64,000 bases of DNA from a bacterium (GCA_030430495.1 JAUIKM010000029.1:1-64000), one strand, 5' to 3'. Counted from the first letter of the stretch, positions 7,703-17,725 are shown. The notes: generated by a model from the sequence alone, not told the origin. Translations and numbers: made by a program.

Positions 7703-8877
7703 GCGCCGTTCAACAGAACGCGGCCGAGACGCTCGAGTCCCAACTGCAGGCGCTCGTGCGGTTCACCGGTAAAACACAGGCGCAGCCAGGTTCCGAAGTC
7801 GCTGCCGAAGTTGATTCCGGCAGCGGGGGATACACCGCCGTCGATGCACGCTTCGATGACATCCCAATAATCGCGTCCATTCAAGTAGTCTTTAATATCA
7901 AAAAAGGCGAAGTAACCGCCGGCCGGCGCAGCTATGTCCACGGGACAGTGCAGCATGAAGTGATCGCGCGCATGACGGAATGCGTCTATGACGCGCGGTT
8001 TCCATTCACGGCGCGTTTTTACCGCTTCCTCAAGCAAAAGCTGACCCGGCATCTGGGCGCTGTAAATCTGGTGGACCAACGCGGCGTTGGCTTTGCGGAC
8101 GGCCTCCGCGGGGCCCGTCAGATAACCCAGGCGAATGCCTGCAAACATAAACAGTTTGGAAAATGTGAACACCGTCAGGGTGCGCTCAAATGCGCCGGGC
8201 AGGGACGCCAGGGACGGCGAGGCTTCACCGTCGTAGACCAGTCCGTCGTAGGCTTCGTCGGCTATGATCCAGAGATTTCGACGTTCGGCAAAATGAATAA
8301 TGGTCTGAAGCTGAGCCTCTGTTAACTGTCGACCGCTGGGGTTGTTGGGTGAGTTGACGTATATCGCCACTGTGCGCTCGGTTAAACAGGATTCCAGAGC
8401 GGCGGACAATTCTGCTGTGTTCATTTCCGATTCATCGGCAAACAAAGGCAGTTCGCGGTATGTACCACCGGCGAGTTTAACAATGCCAAAGTAGAGCGGC
8501 CAGGCCGGCGTCGGAATTATCACTTCGTCGCCGGGGTTCAGGATGGCCATCATCGCGGCGGAGAGTGCGTGTGTTCCACCGCTGCTGACCATGATGTTTT
8601 CGATGCCTTTCAACTCAAAGTTGTCTTCGTTCACCTTTTCATGCAACAGGCGGCGGAGAGCGGTCGTGCCGAAGGTGTTGGGATAACAGTTGAAGTTGGG
8701 ATGCGACTGCCGGAACTGCTCTTCAAAGGCAAGTGGATAGTCGGGCTGCCGGTATGTATCACCGATGTGCATGCGAACCAGATTGTCGCCCTGGGCGCGC
8801 ATGCTCTTTTCGTAGCGTTCAAAAATTGAACCACCCAGGTCCTGAACCCGATTGGAAAAGTGTGGAAATCGAGGCAT
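7699..8877 (-). CDS. PLP-dependent aminotransferase, class I/II (aspartate aminotransferase-like)
   Basis: This 392-residue fold-type I enzyme transfers amino groups between an amino acid and a 2-oxo acid in the cytoplasm. Family landmarks are NSPNNPSG near residues 175-182, ADEAYDGLVYDG with the cofactor-binding Asp207, the Schiff-base lysine Lys241 in TFSKLFMFAGIRLGY, and the substrate-carboxylate Arg near the end (WLRLCFTGEP). Substrate cannot be assigned from sequence alone. GAGAGGAA precedes the chosen ATG; a longer frame beginning at 8931 has no such site. It lies downstream of pckA on the same strand but behind a terminator. Confidence 0.9.
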   Translation of the reverse strand: MPRFPHFSNRVQDLGGSIFERYEKSMRAQGDNLVRMHIGDTYRQPDYPLAFEEQFRQSHPNFNCYPNTFGTTALRRLLHEKVNEDNFELKGIENIMVSSGGTHALSAAMMAILNPGDEVIIPTPAWPLYFGIVKLAGGTYRELPLFADESEMNTAELSAALESCLTERTVAIYVNSPNNPSGRQLTEAQLQTIIHFAERRNLWIIADEAYDGLVYDGEASPSLASLPGAFERTLTVFTFSKLFMFAGIRLGYLTGPAEAVRKANAALVHQIYSAQMPGQLLLEEAVKTRREWKPRVIDAFRHARDHFMLHCPVDIAAPAGGYFAFFDIKDYLNGRDYWDVIEACIDGGVSPAAGINFGSDFGTWLRLCFTGEPHERLQLGLERLGRVLLNGA

Positions 8878-8910
8878 CGCAGTTCCTCTCCCGGTGATAA
8901 ACAAAAAAGA

Positions 8911-8942
8911 CAAAAAAAAGGGGTGAACCAAAGTCCACCCCT
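8911..8942 (-). terminator. Terminator of pckA
   Basis: On the minus strand AGGGGTG (8936-8942) pairs with CACCCCT (8919-8925) and is followed by eight T. It sits just past the pckA stop and before the aminotransferase start. Confidence 0.8.
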
Positions 8943-8979
8943 GAATTTACGTCGAAATCGTCAATTTGCGCGGCCTGTG

Positions 8980-10584
8980 TCAGGCTTCGATTTGCGGCTT
9001 GCAGGAATTCGTGACATCCTCGCCTACCGTGCCTTCGAACTGAACGAAGTTCTTGGCGAAGAGCTCCGACAGATGGCGCGCTTTTTTGTCGTAAGCGTCT
9101 TTGTCGGACCAGGTATTGCGCGGGTTGAGCACCTCGTCGGGCACACCCGGGCAGGATTTGGGCACGGCAACGTTGAAGAAGGGATCAGCCTCGAATTCAA
9201 CGTTGTTAAGCTCGCCATTGAGCGCCGCGTGCAGCATGGCGCGGGTATAGCCGATTTTCATCCGCGTGCCGACGCCGTACTCGCCGCCGGTCCAGCCGGT
9301 ATTGACCAACCAGACATTGGCGTTGTGTTTGTTGATGCGCTCGCGCAGCAGTTTGGCGTAAACGGCCGGCTGGTGCACCATAAAAGGCGCGCCGAAGCAG
9401 GTCGAAAAAGTGGCCGTCGGTTCTTTGACGCCCGCTTCCGTGCCTGCAACCTTGGCCGTGTAACCGGACAGGAAGTGGTACATGGCCTGCTCGGGCGTGA
9501 GACGCGAAATCGGGGGCATCACGCCAAAAGCATCGGCGGTCAGGAAAAAGACGTTTTGCGGATGGCTTCCTTTGTTGTCCGGCACGATGTTGGTCATGCT
9601 GTTACGCGGGTAGGACGCGCGCGTGTTTTCGGTGAACGTCGAGTCGAAAAGATCAACGTCACGAGTAACAGGATCAAATACCACGTTTTCGAGGATGGTG
9701 CCGAACGTACGCGTCATCTCAAAAATGATCGGCTCGGATTCGGCCGAAAGGTTGATGACTTTGGCGTAGCAGCCGCCTTCAAAGTTGAATACGCCGTCGT
9801 CGCTCCAGCCGTGCTCATCGTCGCCGATCAGCTGGCGTTCCGGGTCGGCGGACAGCGTGGTTTTACCCGTGCCGGAGAGGCCGAAGAAGAGAGCCACATC
9901 GCCGTCGGCGCCGCGGTTGGCCGAGCAGTGCATCGGGAAAACATCGCGCAGCGGCAGCAGGTAATTCATGACCGTGAAGATCGACTTCTTGATTTCACCG
10001 GCGTATTCGGTACCGCCGATAATGACCAGCTTGCTGGAGAAATCGAGAATAATGAACACGGGTGAACGAGTGCCGTCCTCGTCGGGATTGGCGCGGAAAT
10101 TGGGTGCGGCCACGACGGTGAACTCAGGCGCAAAGTCGTTGAGTTCCGCGTCGGTCGCCTCGATGAACATGTTGCGTGCAAAGAGGTTGTGCCAGGAGTA
10201 TTCGTTAACAATACGCACCGGCAGGCGATACTTGGCGTCGGCGCCGGCAAAACAGTCCTGGACGTAGACGTCCATGGTTTGCAGATAGGCGAACAAACGG
10301 CGCTTGAGTTTCTTGTAGTTTTCCGGTGTAAACGGCTTGTTGACCTCACCCCACCACACGTGATCTTTGCTGGAAGGCTCTTCGACGAGGGCCTTGTCTT
10401 TAGCCGAGCGGCCGGTAATCGGACCGGTATCGACGATCAGCGCACCGTGTTTGGCAATGGCCGCCTCTCCCAATTCCAGGGAGTGCTCATAGAGGTTGGC
10501 AGCATTGAGGTTGTAATGGATTTCACCCAAGTTTTCGAGACCGATTTCAGCCAGTGAAGAACGAATATCATCAATCGGCTTCAT
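8980..10584 (-). CDS. pckA: Phosphoenolpyruvate carboxykinase (ATP)
   Basis: The 534-residue protein is the usual length for the ATP-dependent enzyme, which interconverts oxaloacetate plus ATP with phosphoenolpyruvate plus ADP and CO2. Visible landmarks are TGRSAKDK near residue 57 (substrate Arg), the P-loop GLSGTGKTT at 235-243, DDEHGWSDDGVFNFEGGCYAK with metal-binding Asp residues, and NTGWTGG. The ATG at 10584 was chosen because the homologous region starts there. The gene is monocistronic, with a terminator downstream and a divergent methyltransferase gene upstream. Confidence 0.97.
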   Translation of the reverse strand: MKPIDDIRSSLAEIGLENLGEIHYNLNAANLYEHSLELGEAAIAKHGALIVDTGPITGRSAKDKALVEEPSSKDHVWWGEVNKPFTPENYKKLKRRLFAYLQTMDVYVQDCFAGADAKYRLPVRIVNEYSWHNLFARNMFIEATDAELNDFAPEFTVVAAPNFRANPDEDGTRSPVFIILDFSSKLVIIGGTEYAGEIKKSIFTVMNYLLPLRDVFPMHCSANRGADGDVALFFGLSGTGKTTLSADPERQLIGDDEHGWSDDGVFNFEGGCYAKVINLSAESEPIIFEMTRTFGTILENVVFDPVTRDVDLFDSTFTENTRASYPRNSMTNIVPDNKGSHPQNVFFLTADAFGVMPPISRLTPEQAMYHFLSGYTAKVAGTEAGVKEPTATFSTCFGAPFMVHQPAVYAKLLRERINKHNANVWLVNTGWTGGEYGVGTRMKIGYTRAMLHAALNGELNNVEFEADPFFNVAVPKSCPGVPDEVLNPRNTWSDKDAYDKKARHLSELFAKNFVQFEGTVGEDVTNSCKPQIEA

Positions 10585-10741
10585 ACGCCCTGTCCTGTAC
10601 GATAATGAGAAAAATTCCCGCTGGGTCGAATACAACACATTGCCGGTGTCCGATTCCGGGCAAGGCAATCAATGCCGATATATTAACCACCGCATGTCGA
10701 AACGACAGGAGAGGATGGCTTTCCTTGCAGAGGGCATTGAA

Positions 10742-10770
10742 ATTGCTGTATTTTGGCATCGATAATTTTG
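10742..10770 (+). promoter_or_regulatory. Possible Bacteroidota-type promoter
   Basis: TAATTTTG at 10763-10770 fits the Bacteroidota -7 consensus TAnnTTTG and lies 38 bases before the methyltransferase start. An ATTG at 10742-10745 could be the -33 element, although the spacing is two bases shorter than usual. Confidence 0.35.
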
Positions 10771-10807
10771 AAATAGAAGCTACAAATATCGCACTTTTCC
10801 CCGGAAG

Positions 10808-12025
10808 ATGCCACTTAATCACTCCGCCGAATTCTGGACATCCGCACGGGGAGCGGCTTTGCTGCAACTGGCCGATGAAATACTTGAGCGCTGCAAGGGC
10901 GATACAGCTGCCGCGGCAATCACTCTGCGACGCAATGCGGACGACGACGAAAAACCAGCTACCCTGAGCGAAGCACTCGAAATCTCCGCGGCGCGCGCAA
11001 AGGCAAACAGCCTTGAACTGGCAACCGACGGTTGGCTGCTCAGCAAACAGAGTCTGGAGCAGTCGACCCACCCCGCTATTGCCGCGACACATGCCCGACG
11101 CTTCAATGGCGTCGGGAACTTGCTCGAAATCTGTTCCGGCGCCGGCTTCGACACGGCGGCCCTGGCACAGGCGGCGGCCGGCGTCACAGGTATTGAAGCG
11201 GATACCATGCTCGCGACGTTTGCAAGGCACAACCTCGCAACGGCCGGTATCACCAATGCGGCTATCGAAGCGGGACGAGCAGAAGATGTTTGCCGCAGAT
11301 TGGACATGGCACGGTTTGATGGCCTTTGGGCCGACCCGTCGCGACGCGACGCTCATGGGCGGCGCATCATGAATCCGGCGTACTACAAACCCTCGCTGCC
11401 GTTTCTGATGAACCTCAATGTGACCGGTGTGCGCGGCATCAAAGTCTCGCCTGCTCTTAGCCTGGCATCACTTCCGGGGGGCTGGTCACGCGAATGGATC
11501 GGATTTGGACGTGAATGCCGCGAACAGGTTTTGTGGTATGGCACGGACTTACAATCGCATTGTGTCAATCTTGTTGACCGTGGTGCAAGCTGGTCGACGA
11601 CGGCGGACGTGGCGGCGACAGATCCACCGGAATTGACTGGTCCGGCTCAGGCGGCTTATCTGGTGGAGCCACATCCGGCGTTGATTGCTTCCGGCATGGT
11701 TTGTGCGTTTTTTCGGGAGGCAGGGATCGCGATGTTTGACAGGGAACTGCTGGTTGGGGCAACTCCGTCACAACCGCCCTTCAGTCCGTTTTACAGCGTT
11801 TTTCAACAGATCTCACATTTTCCGTATTCTCTGAAGCAACTCCGAGTCGAGCTGGGGGAATTAAACTGGGGCAAGCGCACGGAAATCAAGAAGCGCCTCG
11901 TCGATGACGACCCGGACCGGGTCCGTGCAAAACTCAAACTCCCCGACTCGGACAAATTTGGCGTTGTATACCTTGTTGGCATTCATCGGAAAAAAACTGC
12001 GTTTCTGGCAGAACGCATTTCCTGA
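10808..12025 (+). CDS. Class I SAM-dependent methyltransferase with THUMP-like domain
   Basis: This 405-residue protein has a Rossmann methyltransferase core: motif I LLEICSGAGFDTAALAQ, acidic motif II GIEAD, and ADPSRRD at the position of motif IV. The C-terminal part (LNWGKRTEIKKR onward) matches the THUMP-like domain found at the end of this family. Such proteins are annotated as methyltransferases related to RNA-binding THUMP proteins, and RNA is the likely substrate, but the modification is not established. The gene is divergent from pckA and followed after 50 bases by a lipoprotein gene on the same strand. Confidence 0.85.
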   Translation: MPLNHSAEFWTSARGAALLQLADEILERCKGDTAAAAITLRRNADDDEKPATLSEALEISAARAKANSLELATDGWLLSKQSLEQSTHPAIAATHARRFNGVGNLLEICSGAGFDTAALAQAAAGVTGIEADTMLATFARHNLATAGITNAAIEAGRAEDVCRRLDMARFDGLWADPSRRDAHGRRIMNPAYYKPSLPFLMNLNVTGVRGIKVSPALSLASLPGGWSREWIGFGRECREQVLWYGTDLQSHCVNLVDRGASWSTTADVAATDPPELTGPAQAAYLVEPHPALIASGMVCAFFREAGIAMFDRELLVGATPSQPPFSPFYSVFQQISHFPYSLKQLRVELGELNWGKRTEIKKRLVDDDPDRVRAKLKLPDSDKFGVVYLVGIHRKKTAFLAERIS

Positions 12026-12075
12026 GACCGGCAACCGACATTATGCTGTTAACTACAATACTGCTTTGCATTCGC

Positions 12076-13077
12076 ATGACTAAAACAAACCAACTTTTGC
12101 GCGATGTCCGAACTATCATCTTCTGTGGACTCTGTATGCCAGGATTGTTGTTCGCTTGTTCCAGGTCTGAGCCAGGTTTTGAGAACTCGGCGGACAGACT
12201 CGCTTCGAACTCCAATTCTGAGGTTTCAACAGAAAGTACGGAGTCAATAAGCCCGTCCAACTCCGACGACATCGTGGATACGGAAACTGCGGATTTTAAT
12301 ACTGCTGAACCACTATACAAATTCTCCAGCAGCAAAGTCAGGGGAGTCAAGCTGCCAAAAGAACTGGCGGAAATATCGGGCCTGGCATGTTCACCTGACG
12401 GTCGCTTGTTTGCGCACAACGACGAAGTTGGAACGATTTACGAAATTGATCCCGCCGCGGGCTCGGTTGTCAAGAATTGGAGACTTGGTCCCCAGAAAGT
12501 CAAGGAGGATTTTGAGGGAATTGCGTTTAACAATGGGGTATTTTTTCTGACTACCAGCAACGGAGACATATACCGTTTCACTGAAGGGACGAACGGGGAA
12601 ACAGTGAGTTACACCACTTTTACCAGTGGTCTTTCGGAGAAAAACAATGTGGAGGGTTTGTGTTACGATGCGGCAACAAACGCGCTGCTGCTTGCCTGCA
12701 AAGACGATCCCGGCGACGAGTTGGAAGACAGTCGCGCAATTTATCGCGTTGCACTGCCGCTTGGTTCCGCAGCGACGGAGTTATACTTAACGTTATCTCT
12801 TGAGGACTTGACATCATGGAATTCCAACTCGGAGTTTCGGCCTTCCGGAATTGAGATTCATCCGGCGACACAATCATTGTACGTGATTGCCGCTCGGGGC
12901 AATTCCCTTGCCGTATTAACATCCGCTGGAATTTTGCAGTCGCAATTCGATCTTCCGAAAAAACTACACGCTCAACCCGAGGGAATCAGCATTGCGCCCA
13001 ACGGAACAGTTTACATTGCCAATGAGGGCTCCGGCGGCCGGGCATTGTTGTACTCTTTTGCGCCTGACGATTGGTGA
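12076..13077 (+). CDS. SdiA-regulated family lipoprotein (beta-propeller)
   Basis: This 333-residue product has a lipoprotein signal ending in LLFAC, a low-complexity Ser/Thr/Glu linker of about 60 residues, and then a domain of the SdiA-regulated family, which folds like an NHL or phytase-type six-bladed propeller. Blade-like repeats are visible (LAEISGLACSPDGRLFAHND, EDFEGIAFNNGVFFLTTSNGD, PEGISIAPNGTVYIANEGSG). The role of the family is unknown. The ATG at 12076 gives the best lipoprotein signal; one at 12043 adds eleven residues. Neither has a clear ribosome binding site. Confidence 0.75.
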   Translation: MTKTNQLLRDVRTIIFCGLCMPGLLFACSRSEPGFENSADRLASNSNSEVSTESTESISPSNSDDIVDTETADFNTAEPLYKFSSSKVRGVKLPKELAEISGLACSPDGRLFAHNDEVGTIYEIDPAAGSVVKNWRLGPQKVKEDFEGIAFNNGVFFLTTSNGDIYRFTEGTNGETVSYTTFTSGLSEKNNVEGLCYDAATNALLLACKDDPGDELEDSRAIYRVALPLGSAATELYLTLSLEDLTSWNSNSEFRPSGIEIHPATQSLYVIAARGNSLAVLTSAGILQSQFDLPKKLHAQPEGISIAPNGTVYIANEGSGGRALLYSFAPDDW

Positions 13078-13318
13078 TTCCAGGACCGTTGTCCGACACT
13101 CTGATCCTCAACACATCATCCGAGTGATTCCAGAGAAATGTTTTGATCTGAACTAAAGAAAAGCTGAACCGAGCTTAGTGCAATAAATACAAAATACGGG
13201 TTGATTGTTAAGTTTAGTGCTTGTTGGTACAGTGCAGCAATCGATCCTGTCTTCGAATTCTACCCCTTCCGGAAATTCTAATTCTACACCAACAAGCTCA
13301 ATTCGAATTCCAGGTGAA
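13078..13318. other. Short gap before the decayed sensor locus
   Basis: About 240 bases with no gene. It separates the plus-strand lipoprotein gene from the 3' end of the degenerate sensor on the minus strand. No terminator hairpin was recognised. Confidence 0.4.
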
Positions 13319-14598
13319 TCATAAAGGCAAAGTTACAGCGCGTGTTGACAAGAGAGCATCAAATTGGGTCTCTATCCGAGTGATCTCTCCTGGAGGTGGT
13401 TTGGAATCTCGTCCATAGTACTGCATTGGGTTGACTACCGAGGCTCCCGCAACGGTCCCTACCCACAATAACCCGGAATAGTCGCTCCACAGTGACAACA
13501 CTTCACCTGAGATGAGACGTCGTTTATGGTTAACCAAAAATATTCCGGAATTCGCAATGCAGTTTAATCCCTTCCTGGTTCCAACCCAAAGATTATTGAG
13601 TTCATCCAAGGCCGGTGATGTGCACACCTTATGGGACAAGCCGGTCTTTTCAGTCTAGTTGGTCCAAACATTTCCTCTATATCTTGCTACACCTCCATCA
13701 GTTGCAATCCACACTGAACGGTCCGGAGAGCAGAGAATGGTTTTTACCTGGTTGCCTGATATTCCATCTTCCTTGGTAAAATGCAAGGTCCGGTGGCTTG
13801 ATCTGATAAAAACTCCTGCATCTTCCCCAACCCACAACCTGCTGTCATAGCCGGCTCCAAAACAATATGAACTTCTACTTGCCAGTTCCGGCAATCCGGA
13901 ATATCTGCTAAACTCATCGCCTGTCAGGTTGCAAAGCCCATTCCTGAAAGCGCACAACACGGTACTGTCATTTGATGCGTAAATTGAAAGAGGGTTGCCA
14001 ACTTTGCAGAATCCCCATCGAGTACGATCAGGCCGTAATCCGTTCCAAAACGTGGAGCACCGGTTGCGATCAGTTGTACACAATGGATATTGGGGCGCTC
14101 CGACTTATAGTTTGCAAAGTAATCATCGAGAGTTTGGTGGTAAGTGTCACTTTCTTGTGTGTTAATGCTCATTAATGCAAGATGCGTTATGGCAAACATC
14201 TCATTTATGTTGCAATGTTTAATCCAATGATGGCTTTGGGTATTCCCCCCGCTTCGGCACAAACTCCGTAAACTCCCCATCTTAATACATGTGCGGCTTG
14301 CTGTCGTACGTGTTGATCCAGCTTTTGTGCTGTCGAGCGCCTCCATGATGCTCAGGATCTGTTTGTCCTGGACCGGAGGACAATGGTCGAACGTCTCGAA
14401 TCGCATGCCGTCAAATCTGCAAAGACCATTTTCTGTGCCGAGCCGGATAAATCCCTTGCTGTCCTGGAATACGCGGAAAACGTTTGAGTGAGGCAGACCG
14501 TCGTCGGTAGTATAGTGGCGGTATACAAGCTCCGCCGCATCAACGCTACCAACGACGGTTGCCCACAATACCAGATATATACGTAGTCGTATCTTCAT
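13319..14598 (-). pseudogene. Degenerate propeller-type two-component sensor
   Basis: Reading from 14598, the start MKIRLRIYLVLWATVVGSVD is a signal sequence followed by YRHYTTDDGLPHSNVF and RLGTENGLCRFDGMRF, typical of the periplasmic 'two-component regulator propeller' domain. The frame is then lost. More propeller blades continue in other frames (SVWIATDGGVARYRG at 13655-14083; NNLWVGTRKGLNCI and GLLWVGTVAG at 13319-13639). At least two frameshifts are needed to join them. Intact relatives of about 1000 residues go on to a Y_Y_Y domain, a membrane helix and a kinase, none of which is here. It starts 16 bases after the response regulator gene, so the two were once an operon. Confidence 0.8.
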
Positions 14599-14614
14599 TG
14601 CGCTGTCTGGTTGA

Positions 14615-15415
14615 TCAGCTTCTTGTTCCAACGCCTACATATTCGTTCAGTTTTGTCAAAAACTCGCGCGTTCGGCGTTTTGAGACAATCAACTTCTCGC
14701 CGTTCGAAAGCGAGATACGGTTCGATGCTGAAAAACTGTATTCCGTCACGTGCATCAGATTGATGAGATGAGACTTGTGAATTCGGCAGAAGTGTAGTTT
14801 CTCGAGGATTTCCTCGTAGTCTTTTAATGATCCCGTCACCACTATGTCACCGTCGTTCAGCAGTCTTACTGTTGTGTAATGTGCGTCACTCCGGATGTAC
14901 AGTATGTCCCGCACATGTGCAACTTTAATGCCGCGCGGACGGTGCAGAATGACCTTAATGAATTCGCCGGCAATCCGTAGATTGTCGTGCAATACTTCAG
15001 CCTGCTCTCTGCACGCGTAGTTCTGTTGTTTTACCTCGCAATGAGATTCTGACAACATAGCGCTCAGTTTCTGAACGGTCGCCCGCAGTTCAAAAATGTC
15101 AATCGGTTTAAGAAGGTAGTCGAAAGCCGATGCCTTGATCGCCTGAATCGCGTGCTCGTGATATGCCGTTACAAAAACGACCGAAAATGACCGCTCCTCA
15201 TAACCATCCAGAAACTCAAAACCGGACTCCGTTGGCATCATTATATCCAAAAATACCACGTCCGGGTTGAGATCAGCAACTAATTTGCGGGCCTCCGATG
15301 CCGATTTGGCCATCCCGACGAGGTCTACTTCCGGGCAATGGTCGCCAAGCATTCGGGCGAGAACCTCCCGGCCGCGTTCTTCATCGTCTACAATTATTCC
15401 TCGTAATGTGTCCAT
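14615..15415 (-). CDS. LytTR family response regulator
   Basis: This 266-residue protein has an N-terminal receiver domain (IIVDDEERGREVL acidic pocket, phospho-acceptor Asp in DVVFLDIMMP, conserved Lys in YLLKPID) and a C-terminal LytTR DNA-binding domain (DILYIRSDAHYTTVRL, FCRIHKSHLINL, VSKRRTREF). It would activate or repress genes when phosphorylated by a partner kinase. Its natural partner is probably the sensor encoded just downstream, which is broken here, so the regulator may be orphaned. No defect is visible in the regulator itself. Confidence 0.92.
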   Translation of the reverse strand: MDTLRGIIVDDEERGREVLARMLGDHCPEVDLVGMAKSASEARKLVADLNPDVVFLDIMMPTESGFEFLDGYEERSFSVVFVTAYHEHAIQAIKASAFDYLLKPIDIFELRATVQKLSAMLSESHCEVKQQNYACREQAEVLHDNLRIAGEFIKVILHRPRGIKVAHVRDILYIRSDAHYTTVRLLNDGDIVVTGSLKDYEEILEKLHFCRIHKSHLINLMHVTEYSFSASNRISLSNGEKLIVSKRRTREFLTKLNEYVGVGTRS

Positions 15416-15600
15416 GTTTTACGCCAATAGTGTTTTGGTGAATTATACAAATGAACCGGCACAGCACGCCGCCGGCAGGTCTCAGGCACTCAACAACAAT
15501 GTATCGCGTCCTGACTGCCCCTCTTACTCGCCGCCAATGCGCCTGAACTTCGGTTCTTTAACAAGTAGTTTCCGGTTCGATTTTCCTGGCCTGCGCCCGT

Positions 15601-15864
15601 TCAGCACGGCTTTTCGCCTGCGTCCGGCAAAAGCGCCCGCTTGTTATTTGCATCCATTACGCTTGTTATCTCTCGCATGAAGACATCCTGGTCCAGGGTT
15701 TCACCGGGAAACTCCGGTACATCGTCCTCTCTGGTTGTCGCGGGATAGTCGATAAACAAGTATTCATCATCTTGCATGAAAGGTATGAATCGTTGTTCAG
15801 CGATATTCACAGTGCTGGTTCCGGTACCAGGTGTGGCTTCATTGCCTCTTGCGGCTTTGCGCAT
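15601..15864 (-). CDS. Small hypothetical protein, doubtful
   Basis: An 87-residue frame with an acidic middle (QDDEYLFIDYP). GGAGG lies five bases before its ATG, the main support for it being translated. It lacks recognisable motifs and lies in a region full of decayed genes, so it may be a fragment or a chance frame. Confidence 0.3.
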   Translation of the reverse strand: MRKAARGNEATPGTGTSTVNIAEQRFIPFMQDDEYLFIDYPATTREDDVPEFPGETLDQDVFMREITSVMDANNKRALLPDAGEKPC

Positions 15865-16700
15865 TGATGCCTCCGTCAGAGTATTAGCAGTGCTGAGTTG
15901 GGTTGCGGCGCGCGATCAGTGCACAGCCCGTGCCCTGGTTTCAAGTCCCTTGGTTCACGTGCCGCTTGACGTGGCGATAAGCTAGAATGCACAAGCCTAT
16001 AAAAAAACAGTAATAAATTAACCGGTCGCAAATTCTGCATAAGCGGTCTATAAATCTGCGTAACCGGGCAGAACCTCATGTTTCCGAGTCCACACTCTCA
16101 TGGCGCAGGGTCCGCCCCCGGCTTCCATCGTATAGTAATATGTTAACGCCACGTCAGACCTGCCTTTGGTCGGCTCAGGCAACCCGCCCCAGAATCATTC
16201 AATGCAGGCAGATACAGAGCCTGATTCGGTAAACGTCCGGCAAACACTAATCATATAATTACAGGCGCCTTAAAGGCCTTAAGCATATACTTCTCCAACC
16301 GCAACAGTATCTTGCCGGTCGGAGAAAAGCGGGATTAACCAACAATCCGGATTAAAACACTACATGGCTTGGAATCGCGGCAGGTATCCCGGCTGTGCCT
16401 TCCTGCCGTTCCTTTGTTTAATGCAAACTACACTGCTGTTTACGTGCTGTTTTCAGATTCCCCAATACCTGAGCGATATTGCGCACAGCCATTGAGTCTT
16501 CCGCTTCCGTCCAAATGTTAAACAGTATTCCCCCTCGCGACTCGGCGTGTTTGCCGCTGCGGCGCGGTGGGAACCGACGCGGTTTTACCCTGCGTCCGAT
16601 TGTTAAACACATTGCGTGTTCAGAGTCTGAAGTACTTCAGGTGGGAATTGAGTTAACCGGTTTTCAGTACGTCGCAAGTGGCATAGCGATTGTTCAACGG
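15865..16700. other. Low-coding, probably decayed region
   Basis: No convincing intact gene. One minus-strand stretch near 16080-16175 reads as beta-strand-like protein (LTYYYTMEAGGGPCAMRVW) but is closed by stops, consistent with a gene remnant. The composition is mixed. Confidence 0.4.
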
Positions 16701-17082
16701 TCAGCTGGAAGTTAAACAACTAACAAAAGAACAAAGCCAATGAGTAGCCCATGCAAATATGAGTTCAGCTTGTTTTTTCGGCGTGGTGCGCTCAGTGATG
16801 TTACCGTAATTCTGCAAGTTCACCGGGAACTCCCGCGTCCGCCGTTTTTGTACAATCAGTGTTTCACCGTTGGGAAGCGATGCCTTGCCGGACGTGTCGT
16901 AGTTGAATTCAGTTTCGTGCATCACGTTAACAAGAATGGACTTGTGAATCCTGCAGAAATGCAGATAGCCGAGCGTTGCTTCATAGTCGTTTTCCGGGCA
17001 GTAATCCTGCAGCAGCCTCGAACCTACCTGTCTCCCGTTTAATTCCTCATCGACGATAATTGAAACCAGCTTGTCCGTACTC
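16701..17082 (-). pseudogene. Internally deleted LytTR response regulator remnant
   Basis: From 17082 the minus strand reads SIIVDEELNGRQVGSRLLQDY, which aligns with the start of the intact regulator (GIIVDDEERGREVLARML). It then jumps in frame to YEATLGYLHFCRIHKSILVN and LPNGETLIVQKRRTREF, which align with the C-terminal LytTR half of the same protein. About 180 residues, including the phospho-acceptor site, are missing. No ATG matches the expected start. A GTG at 16925 could at most give a partial LytTR domain. Confidence 0.75.
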
Positions 17083-17725
17083 TGCGGTTGTGAAATTGCT
17101 TGTCGGAATCACCGGATGCGTCAATGTAATTCCCGAAACCAATTCCGGAAAATTTGGCGGCACGGTTAATGAACGCGTTTCACTGTGATCCGGCGAAGTA
17201 CTACCCATTCCCGACGCGTTAATTGTGCCGCTCAATTTGTCGTCTTTGATTTGCCGGCGTCACGCCCGCCCGCAGATTCCGACTGCGGTAGTTTTCGCCC
17301 GCCGCGCCGGGCCGGTCGACAGCCGGATTTCCAGGCCACAATCGACACCTGGCGACGACCTGGGTTGTATATGTCTCCGCTGTTATTCAGCTGGCCCCGC
17401 TCCAGGCGGTATCGAGACCTCGACTTGACCAGGATAAACGGCAAATTCTGACCCGCGCCGGACCGATTACCTTCGATCAACGCTCCGGCTTCATGCTCCT
17501 CAAGATAGGACAGAGAATTGTCTTCATCTTTGACAAAAGGAGTCAGTTCAGGACGGAAAATGATAGATTTGATCAGATGATCTCGCGTGTTCATAGTGTT
17601 TCAGGTTTGAGCGCTGATTGCTGAAATGCATTCCCCTTCAACGCGGGAACTCAAAGAATCTCTTCTATTAGATTTCAGTTTAAAACTATGGTGAGTTTGC
17701 GTCTGATTAAAAAATATAAAATTTG
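17083..17725. other. Low-coding region before the metalloprotease gene
   Basis: Two minus-strand frames (ending at 17047 and 17232) are open for 60-120 codons but carry no recognised motif and lack ribosome binding sites. They may be remnants of the same decayed locus. I do not annotate a gene. Confidence 0.35.
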
